Shown here piece after piece: positions 7,837-17,000 of a stretch of DNA of 64,000 bases (its first letter is position 1; the number at the start of each line of letters is the position of its first letter). The position numbers and the translations under genes are program-made. Under the pieces are notes generated by a model. The model did not search any database and was not told the DNA's origin. It saw nothing but the letters and a program-made list of their open reading frames with translations. The DNA lies in NCBI RefSeq assembly GCF_008254045.1, contig NZ_CP042425.1, positions 7,392,163 through 7,456,162 on the forward strand, given 5' to 3'. This DNA is from Limnoglobus roseus. GTDB lineage: Bacteria; Planctomycetota; Planctomycetia; Gemmatales; Gemmataceae.

Positions 7837-9204
7837 TCATTCTTTCTCTTTTCCCGTCGGCAGTTCGGGCTTGTTCGTCGTCGGTAGGAACTTTGCCAAC
7901 TCTTTCTTCACGTCGGCGTACTTCTCGTCCTTTGCCAAGTTGGTCCACTCGAACTCGTCCGCGTCGTGGTCGTACAGTTCTTCACCGCCGCTGGCGTACC
8001 GGATGTACCGCCACTTCGCGGTGCGGACGGCGTGGTTGTTCAGGTGGTACGTCGTGATCGCCGGGTGATCCCACTTCGCCGTCGGATCGAGGAGCAGCGG
8101 CTTGATGTCGTTGCCTTCCACGTGGGCCGGCTTGTCGATCCCGCAGAGCGAGCAGAGCGTCGGGTAGATGCTCATGAGGTCCACAGTGCGGTCACACACG
8201 CCGGGTTTCGTAACGCCGGGCGCGACCCAGATGAACGGCATCCGCGTCGTCTCTTCCCACAGGGCGAACTTCCGCCAGTGTTCCTTCTCGCCGAGGTGCC
8301 ATCCGTGGTCGCCCCAGAAGACCACGATGGTGTTGTCCTTCTCCGGCGACTTTTCGTAGGCGTCGATCAGTCGGCCGACCTGCGCGTCACAGTACGCGAT
8401 GGCGGCGAGGTAGCCCTGCACCGCCTCCTTCCACCGGCCGCTCTTGACCATCGTCGCGTGGTCGCCCTGCGGCTTGGCGAACTTGATCCCGCCGGGCGGC
8501 ACGTCCTTCAGATCATCCGCCGTGGTCGGTGGCAGTTCGATCGAATCGAGGGGGAACAGGTCGTAGTACTTCTTCGGCACGTTCCACGGCATGTGCGGCT
8601 TGTGCAGGCCGACGGCTACGAAGAACGGCTTGTCGTGCTTCGCCCCGAGTTGCTTGATGCCCGCATCGACGATCGACTCGTCCTGAAGTTTTGAGTCGTC
8701 GGTGAGCGGTTGGAACTTGATCCCGCCGACGCCGTCGTTCTTCGCGGTCGGGTGCGGCGTGACCTTCTCGTTCGCACCGACGAAGTAATCCGTCCACTCG
8801 CCGGGCCGGTGGGCGTTGGCGTGGTAAATCTTGCCGCTGCCGTGAACGTCGTAGCCGGCTTTGAGGAACTGCGTGGTGAGCGTCTGCTCCTTCGGGATGA
8901 CCGCCTTCCAGTCCTGGCCGTTGTCGTAGACGCCGGTGGAGCCAGGGCGAAGGCCGGACATAAGCGCCGCCCGCGACGGGTTGCACACCGGGGCGGCGCA
9001 GTACGCCTTCGTGAACGTCACGCCCATCTTGGCGAGGCGGTCAATGTTCGGCGTCTTCGTTTGCTTGTTCCGCCCGAGGTGACCGACCCAATGGTTGAGG
9101 TCGTCCACCGCGATGAACAGCACGTTCGGCCGCTTGACCGGATCAGCCGCGAGTAACGGGACGGCGATCAAGAGAAGCACGACGACGGAAACAACTCTCG
9201 GCAT
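7837..9204 (-). CDS. Secreted sulfatase, iduronate-2-sulfatase-like
   Basis: The 455-residue protein has a signal peptide (1-20). A sulfatase fold follows, starting at NVLFIAVDDLNHW with the first metal-binding Asp pair. The formylglycine site is C74 in CNPSRAALMSG. Later motifs HGWHLGEKEHW and KWRYIRY match type I sulfatases of the iduronate/choline-sulfatase branch. It should remove sulfate from sulfated sugars outside the cytoplasm after C74 is converted to formylglycine; the maturase is not in this window. The gene starts three bases after the stop of a second sulfatase, so the two are probably co-transcribed. Length is normal and no key residue is missing. The exact substrate is unknown. 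Confidence 0.9.
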   Translation of the reverse strand: MPRVVSVVVLLLIAVPLLAADPVKRPNVLFIAVDDLNHWVGHLGRNKQTKTPNIDRLAKMGVTFTKAYCAAPVCNPSRAALMSGLRPGSTGVYDNGQDWKAVIPKEQTLTTQFLKAGYDVHGSGKIYHANAHRPGEWTDYFVGANEKVTPHPTAKNDGVGGIKFQPLTDDSKLQDESIVDAGIKQLGAKHDKPFFVAVGLHKPHMPWNVPKKYYDLFPLDSIELPPTTADDLKDVPPGGIKFAKPQGDHATMVKSGRWKEAVQGYLAAIAYCDAQVGRLIDAYEKSPEKDNTIVVFWGDHGWHLGEKEHWRKFALWEETTRMPFIWVAPGVTKPGVCDRTVDLMSIYPTLCSLCGIDKPAHVEGNDIKPLLLDPTAKWDHPAITTYHLNNHAVRTAKWRYIRYASGGEELYDHDADEFEWTNLAKDEKYADVKKELAKFLPTTNKPELPTGKEKE

Positions 9205-9207
9205 CGG

Positions 9208-10896
9208 TCACTCCTTTGTGGATGCGGTTACGGGCCAGGGTTCGACTTGCGACCGCTTCGCCCACGCCGTGTACTTGGCGACGAGTTCCTGAACCTTCTC
9301 CGGCATCTTCGCCGCCAGGTCGTTCGCCTCGACCCGGTCCTTCGCCATGTCGTAAAGTTCCCACGGCTTGGCGTGCTTCGCGACGAGCTTCCAGTCGCCG
9401 ACGCGCACCGCCCGATTCCCCTCGTGCTCCCAGAAAATCGCGTCGCGGTCGATCGGCTTGTCACCGAACGCGGGGCGAAGGCTCTTCCCTTCCAGCGGCG
9501 GCGCGTCCTTCGGGTAAGCCGCCCCACCGAGATCGTAGAACGTGGCCGCGAGGTCGATGAGGTGGCCGGGCTGTTTCCGGAGTTCGCCGCGCGACGCGAT
9601 ACCGGCCGGCCAGTGGGCGATCAACGGCGTGCTGATGCCGCCCTCGTGAACCCAGTGCTTGTACTCGCGGAACGGCGTGTTGCTGACGGTCGCCCAGCCG
9701 CGACCGTAGGCAATGTACGTGTCCTCGGGGCCGGGCATCACCTTCGGCCCCATGCGGACGGGGAACCCGTCACGGGTCTGAGCCGGCACGCTGCCGGCCG
9801 CTGCGAAGTCCTCCGGTTTCATGACCGGCAGCGTCGGGCTAGCGGGCCGCTCGATGTTCGGATGGTTCTTGTTCCCGGTCCGGCCCTGGAGTTCTGCACA
9901 GCCGCCGTTGTCCTGAAGGAAGAGGATGAGCGTGTTGTCGAACTGGCCGGTGCGTTTCAGTTCCGCGACGAGCTTGCCGACGCCCTGGTCCATGCGGTCG
10001 ATCATGGCCGCGTACACTTCCATGCCGGCCGCCTCCCACCGCTTGTCGGCCACGCCGGGCCACGTGCCGGGGTTCGGGGCCATCCCCTGCCCCGCGTCGA
10101 TCAGCCCGAGTTTCGCGGCCTTCTCAAAGCGAGCCTTGCGGATCGCCCCGTACCCCGCGTCGTACTTCCCGCGGTACTTCGCGATGTCTTCCGGCAGGGC
10201 GTGCATCGGCCAGTGGGCGGCCGTGTAGGCCACGTACATCAAGAACGGCTTTGTGGCGTGGTCCTTGGCGTGGTCGGCGACGAACCGCGTCGCGTGGTCC
10301 GAGATGGCGTCGGTGTAGTAGTACTTCGCCGGCTTGTACTCCGGGTCGGCGAACGGCGAAATCATCGTGTCGTCGCGGACCAGCGAGGACGGATCGAAGT
10401 AGCTGCCCGCGCCGTGGATGGTGCCGTAGTAGCGGTCGAAGCCGCGGAACCGCGGCCAGTTCTGCTTCGGCCCGTTGGCGGCCGCGTTGTGGGTGACGTG
10501 CCACTTGCCGACGGCGTAAGTTCGGTAGCCGGCCGGCTTCAGCACCTCGGCGATCGTCCGACTGTTCGACGACAGGTTGCCGCGGTAGCCGGGCTTGCCG
10601 TTGTCTTCCATCATGTGCCCGATGCCGGCCATGTGCGGGTAGAGGCCCGTGAGCAGACTCGCCCGCGTGGGGCAACAGCGGGCGTTGTTGTAGAACTGGG
10701 TGAACCGCACGCCGCCGGCCGCGAGGGCGTCGAGGTTCGGCGTCGCCACCTCGCCGCCGTAGCAGCCGAGGTCGGAGAAGCCCATGTCATCGCAGAGAAT
10801 CACGACGACGTTCGGCCGCTTCGTCCCTTCGTCAGCGACGGCGGCTTGAGACAGTGTGAGGGCCAAACACAACACGGCGGCACGGAGAGAGGTCAC
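9208..10896 (-). CDS. Secreted arylsulfatase
   Basis: The 562-residue protein has a signal peptide (about 1-21). It begins its sulfatase domain with NVVVILCDDMGFSDLGCYGG, which carries the metal-binding Asp pair. The formylglycine site is C74 in CCPTRASLLTG. A large insertion-rich C-terminal half with QDNGG and WEHEGNRAVR segments is typical of arylsulfatase A-like family members of planctomycetes. It likely desulfates polysaccharide or aryl sulfates in the periplasm or outside the cell. It is the first gene of a two-sulfatase unit, and the second begins three bases after its stop. The downstream C-terminal WKLV and ELYD motifs are present, so the gene looks intact. Confidence 0.92.
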   Translation of the reverse strand: MTSLRAAVLCLALTLSQAAVADEGTKRPNVVVILCDDMGFSDLGCYGGEVATPNLDALAAGGVRFTQFYNNARCCPTRASLLTGLYPHMAGIGHMMEDNGKPGYRGNLSSNSRTIAEVLKPAGYRTYAVGKWHVTHNAAANGPKQNWPRFRGFDRYYGTIHGAGSYFDPSSLVRDDTMISPFADPEYKPAKYYYTDAISDHATRFVADHAKDHATKPFLMYVAYTAAHWPMHALPEDIAKYRGKYDAGYGAIRKARFEKAAKLGLIDAGQGMAPNPGTWPGVADKRWEAAGMEVYAAMIDRMDQGVGKLVAELKRTGQFDNTLILFLQDNGGCAELQGRTGNKNHPNIERPASPTLPVMKPEDFAAAGSVPAQTRDGFPVRMGPKVMPGPEDTYIAYGRGWATVSNTPFREYKHWVHEGGISTPLIAHWPAGIASRGELRKQPGHLIDLAATFYDLGGAAYPKDAPPLEGKSLRPAFGDKPIDRDAIFWEHEGNRAVRVGDWKLVAKHAKPWELYDMAKDRVEANDLAAKMPEKVQELVAKYTAWAKRSQVEPWPVTASTKE

Positions 10897-11013
10897 GCGG
10901 TGGCCCTCGGTTGGTGGAGAGGGGAGGCGGTGTCATGTTAGGGATCGGACGCGAAGGGGAACGCCCCGGCCGGTGATCGGCAGGCCGACTTTGTCAGAAT
11001 CGGGCGGGCAAAC

Positions 11014-14000
11014 TCACCCCACGAATACGCCACCCGCCAAGCCCGGGAAATAGTCGTCGTCGGCGTCCACCGGCGGTTGGCCGCTCGCGGTGATTTTCGA
11101 GCCGAGGTAGCGGGTCACGTGACTTGCCGTCCCCGGCCCAGTGCCGGCGAGAATGTCCGCCCGACCGTCGCCATCGACGTCCGCGGCCGCGACCCGCACG
11201 CCGCCGCGGTTGTTCGGATCGCCCGCGAAGAAGTTCGCGGCCACCACCTGTCGGTTGTCGATCAGTTCCTTGCCGTCGAGGGCGAACACGCGCGGCCCGC
11301 CGCCGGGACCGCCACCGGCGATCAGTTCCTCGAACCCGTCACCGTTGAGGTCGCCCGCCGTGATGAAGACGCCGTTCCGCAGGGTTTGCTCGAAGAGGAA
11401 GAAGTCGTTGAAGAGTGTCCGTTGGGACGGCGTGCCGAGGAACGCCCCGTCCCAGACCGACACCCGCGGCCCGCCCCCGAACCCAGCCGCGACGAGCAGG
11501 TCCGCACGACCGTCGCCGTTGATGTCGCCGAACGCCGGCCGCGCGCCGCCGCGGAAATTCGGGTCGTCGATGCCAAAGTAATCGGTCACGGTGCTGAAAC
11601 TGCCCCCGTGGAACACCCGCACCCGGGGGCCGCCACCTTCGTCGGGGGAAATGGCGATCTCAGCCTTGCCGTCGCCGTCAATGTCGCCGGCCGCCACGTA
11701 CACCCCGCCGGTGAACGCCGACTCGAACGGTTGAATCGAGAACAATTCGCGGCCGCCCACACCGCTGAGCACGCGCACTTGGGTCACGGTGCCCGGCCCG
11801 GTGCCCACGATCAGGTCCGGCACGCCGTCGCCGTCCACATCGCCGGTCGCCACCCGGACACCGCCGGTGAAGGTGGTGTTGAAGACGACGCCGTCGAAGA
11901 GAATCTGCTTCTCGCCGCCGAACAGAATGGCCCGCGCCTGCCCCCCCGCGTCTGCCCCGACCGCGAACCCGCGAGGGGCAGGCGGGACGACGACCGGCGG
12001 CGGAGGGATGACGACTGGCGGGGGCGGAACGACAACCGGCGGTGGTGGCGGCGGGACGAGTACAGGCGGGGGCAGCACGGTCACTACGGGTAACACCCTC
12101 ACCGTCGCGGTCCGGTCGGCGAACCCGCCGTCCACTTCGATCACCCGGCCGCGGACGGTGTGGTCCCCGCTGTTCGCGATCACGCTCGCCGGCACGGCCA
12201 CCGAGGCATCCGTCACGGATCCGGCGTAGGTGCCGTCGCCGAGGTCGAAGACGCCGTCGTTGTCGAAGTCGTAGCTGTAGCGGAACCCGGCCGCCGACGC
12301 GCGAACGGACGGGTGCGAAACCGCCGCGAACGCCACAATTGCCGCCCCCCCTTCGATGGTGGAGGTGCCGGCAAAGGTCGCCGTCGGGGCGACGGTCGTC
12401 ACCGTCGTGATCGCCGTGGACTCGGTGAAGCCGCCGTCCTTGTCGTACACCCGACCGCGGACCGTGTAGGTGCCGGGGCTGGCGAACGTAAACGAGGCCG
12501 ATGCGGAAGTGCTGGCCACGGTCGTCGTCCGGCCGTCGGCGATGAAGTCGTATTCGTACCGGAACCCGACCGCGACATCCCGCGGGACGTCGGCCACCGC
12601 GGTGAAGGACGCGACGGCAGGTTGCCCCACGGGCACGGGAGTGGAGACGGTGAACGTCCCGGTCGGGGCGACGTTCGTCACGGGGATGGTAGCCGTGGAA
12701 TCGGTGAACCCGCCGTCCGGGTCGATCACCCGGCCGCGAACCACACGGTTCATCGGGCCGTCCGAAAGGAAACTCGCCGTCACGGTCGCAGACGCGCCAG
12801 TCACGGACCCGGCGTAGGTGCCGTCGCCAACATCGAAGGTGCCGTCGTTGTCGAAGTCGAACGCATAGCGGACAATTGCGCGGTCGCCGGGCGACGGATC
12901 GACGACGGAAGAGAACGTCACGCTCCCGCTCGCCCCTTCCGCGACCGAACCGCCGGCGACGAACGTCGCAGTCGGGTTTACGTTCGTTACGGTCAAGTCA
13001 GTCGTGGAATCGGTGAACCCACCGTCCTTGTCCGTCACCCGGCCGCGAACGGTCCGCACGGCCGGCCCGTTCGGCAGGAAGGCCGCCGGCACAACAACGG
13101 TTGGCGTTGTGACGTTCACCACATCGAAAGTGCCGTCGTTGTCGAAGTCGAAGCTGTACGTGAACCCTGCCGCGACGTCTGCCGACGACGGGTCGGTCAC
13201 GGCCCCGAACGAGACACCGCCAGCGGATCCCTCGGCCACCGGGCCGCCGTTGGAAAGCACGGTGGTTGGGGCCACGTTGTTAACGGTGACGGTCCTGACC
13301 GCCTCGGTGAAGCCGCCGTCCTTGTCGTACACCCGCACGCGGACCGTCCGCACGCCGGAGTCGGCTGTCGGCACACTCGCCGTCGCGCCGGTCACACCCG
13401 TGGCGTAGTTGTTCCCGCCGAGGTCGAAGGTGCCGTCGTTGTCGAAGTCGAACGCATATCGCAGGCTGAGTTGATCGACCGGGGCATCCGTGGCGGTCGC
13501 GGTCAGGGTGAACGCCGACCCTTCCGCCACCGGCCCGTTGTCTGCCAGCGAGAGCGTGGGGTTGGCGTTCGTCACGTGAACGGTGGTCGTGTACTCGCTG
13601 AAGTTGTTGTCCTTGTCGGAAATGCGAACGCGAACAACGCGGTCGAACGGGCCGTCCGATAAGAAGGTCGCCGGCACGATCACCGCAGCAGTCGTCCCGC
13701 TGAGGTCGAAGGTGCCATCGTTGTCGAAGTCGTAGCTGTACGTGAACCCCGCCATCGTGTCGGCCGACGACGGGTCCGAGACCCCGCTGATGCTGACATT
13801 CCCGGCCTCTCCTTCCAGCACCGTCCCGCCGGTCACGGTGCCGGAAGGGCCGACGCCGGCGACGACAATCGGGGTACTCAGTGTCAACGTGCCGCCGTCC
13901 TTGTCGGTAACGAGGACGTGAACAGTGACTGTCGTCGGACCATCGGCCAACAGCGATGCCGGGACGGTCGCCACGTTCGCTGATTGCACCACCTCGTAGA

Positions 14001-17000
14001 CGCCGTCGTTGTCGAAGTCGAAGCGGTACGTAAGCCCGGCGGCCACGTCTGCGGCCGACGGGTCGGTCGCCGTGACGGTGACGGTGGTCGGGGTGGCACT
14101 GCTCTCTGTGGTCGGCCCACTGTTCGCGAGGGTGCCGGTCGGCGCAGAGTTGATGACGGTCAACGTACCGTCAGCGGACACCACCGGAGCGTTCACGCCG
14201 TCCGACACCCGCACGCGGATCGGGTAGGCCGTGCCGGAACTCGAACCGTCGCCGATGCCGAGGGCGTTCAGTTGGGCCGCCGTCAGTGTCGGCGTGGGGC
14301 CGGCCGCGTCCGTGAAGATCCCGTCGTTGTTCAAGTCCCACTGGTAAGTCAGCGGGTCGTTCTCGGCGTCCCCGGCCATCGCCGACAGGCTGAGTGAGCC
14401 GCCCTCGATGACGGTATACGACCCGCCGGCCGAGGCAACAGGCGGCGTGTTGCCCGCCTGCTCCGTGGCCAGAATGTACTCGCCGGAACTTCCACCCGCC
14501 GCGGAGACGCGCACGTAATAGGTGCCGACCGTGGGCAAGCTGACCGACGCGAGGGCGTTCCGGCCGTCACCCGCCGAGTTGTCGTCGGTCGCGACTGGCG
14601 TACCGGACGAATCGAAAACGGTGATGATGGGGTCGAGCGTATTGACGAACTCGCCGGCCGCGTCACCCGGGGTGATGGTGCGAAACTGGAGCGATGGCCC
14701 GGCAGTTCCGACCGCGACAGCGTACCAGGCCGTATCGGGGCCGGATGTCAACCCGCCCAACGCCCGACTGCCGAGGGCGAGCGTCTGCGCGGTGCCCGTC
14801 GCGTTGTTCGTCCCGCGGTCGAGCGTCGCCCCGCTGACGACGGTCAGTTGGTACACGGTCGGGTACACGTCGCTCACGCCAACGAAATAAGTGCCGGACA
14901 TGGCAGCGGTCAGTTCTGCCGTGGTCGTGTAACTGCCCGCAGCCGTACCGGCCGGGACGACCACCGTGCCGAGCGGGTCGAGGATTTGCAGCGTCGTACT
15001 CGCCGACCCCGTCAAGCCGACGGACAGGCGTTGCCCGGTGGTCAGGGACACCGAGTAGAAGTCACCTACCGCGCGGGCCGCGGGCAGTGTTGTGCCGGAT
15101 TGAAGTACTTCCAACGTGTACGTGCCGGTGCCACTGAAGGACGTCACGCGGATCAAGTAATCGCCGGTCGTGCCGATCGAGAAGCCGTAGATGCCGGACT
15201 CCTCGGTGGTCGACCCGTCCACCGTCTGCAGTATCGTTCCCGCACTGTTGAGAAGGGCGAGAGTCGGGGCGAACCCGTTGTCACCCACGGCCCGGACGGT
15301 GAGGCGGTCGTTGGCGGTCAAGGTGTAGCGGAAGAAGTCCGCGTCCGCAGCCGTCGAGATCGTGCCAGTGACGGCTGCCCGATTCTGAACCTGCTGCCAC
15401 GAGGTCGAGGCGTCGTTCGCCGCCCCAATGGAATCGTTCCCCTCGCTTTCGGCCGTGAACGCGCCGCCGGTGGTCGGGGCCGTGCCGGCATTCTCCAACC
15501 GAACGCCGATGCGGTAGTTCCCCGTGCCGGTGCCGAAGTCCCGCGCGCGAACGTAGTACGTGTCCGGCGTGACGACCGCGAAGCGAAAGAGGATCGATTC
15601 CGTACCCGGTCCGCTGTCGTCGTCCTCCGTGACAATGGTCCCGTTCGCCCGGATCAACTCGACGTAGGGATCGACGATCCCGCCGGTGATGCCCGACGCA
15701 CTGCCGGACATGGTGATCGTGACCACGTCACCAACCTGGAACGTGCCGACCCGCACGTAGTCAAAATCGCCCGACGCACGGATCGACCCTGTCCAGCCGA
15801 GTTGGTAGGTCGCACTCCCGGGCACGGCGGCAAAGTTGTTCCGCTCGTCGTTCGCCGTGGCGGCGGTATCGTTCGCCTCCACCTCGGCCGGCGTGGCCCC
15901 GGCGACCCCGACGATGGACGTGACCGCAACGCTGTCAGTCGGGGCGACGGCCAACGGGTCGAGGGCTTGGGCCGTGCCCGTCGTGTCGTTGCTGCCGAAT
16001 CCGTATTGTTCGCCTTCGCCGGAAGCGTTCAGCAACAAACGGAGCGAGTACGCCCCGGTCGTCGTTCCGTTGCCCGAGACGCGCACCTTGTACGTTCCCG
16101 CGGCGGCCACGGGCAGCGATGCCGTGATCGCCTTCCCGGCGGTCGTGCCGGTAAACGTGGTGAAGATCGTGCCCGACGGGTCTTCGATCCGCACCCGCGG
16201 AATCAACGTGGCTCCGGCCGCCGGTGTGACGATCGCCGACAGTTGTTGGCTGGCGTCGAGTGTGATCGTGAACTCATCGGTGTCGGCCGTCGTTCCCACC
16301 GTCGTGGCAAACGGGAACGTGCCGTCGTACACCAGCGACCCGAGCGGGAGAGCGGCCGTCAGCGGGGTCGGGAAAGCGACGGTGTCGTAGTCGAGGGTGA
16401 ACGACGAGTTGAACGCCAGCGACGCGAACCCGGCCGCGTCCGTCGCCGCCCCGTACTTGAGCGACAGGTACGTCGTCCCTTCGCCGAACCCGCCGACCGT
16501 GAACCGCACCTGCGTGGGGGACATCAACGTAACCGCAGTGACGGTCCCTTGCGATAGATTGAGGTCAGCCACGGTCAGGCTCGACGCGAGCACGGGCTCC
16601 GAGAACGTCACGTCCACCGCCGTCACGTTGGGAGTCAGCGTTGCCCCGGCCGCAGGCGTGATCGCCGTCACCGTGAGGGCCACCGGGTCGTACAGGAAGT
16701 TCGCCGTGTAGCGATCCGAGATCGCCTCGCCGGGGGTCGCGTCAAAATCCTGATTCATCGCCGCCCCGTTATCGGCGGCGGTGACGTTCGGACCAACGAC
16801 CATCGTGTACAGCCCCTGAGCAGACTGGGCCGTGAAGTCGATGCGAAGGGTCGTCGCGGAGGTCCACGCGAATCCGGTAATGGACGACCGCAGGTCCGAT
16901 CCCGTGGGGTCGGTGAAACTGACCACGTCGGCCGCGGAGGCGAAACTACTCGTGTCCATCGCTTCGCTGAACGTCAACGTGAGCGATGCCGGGGCTGCGG

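Noticed and set aside
12090..14420. Regular ~290-bp repeats as a CRISPR-like array
   Set aside because: The period is far too long, the repeats are inside a coding frame and encode PKD-like domains; no spacer or leader pattern exists.
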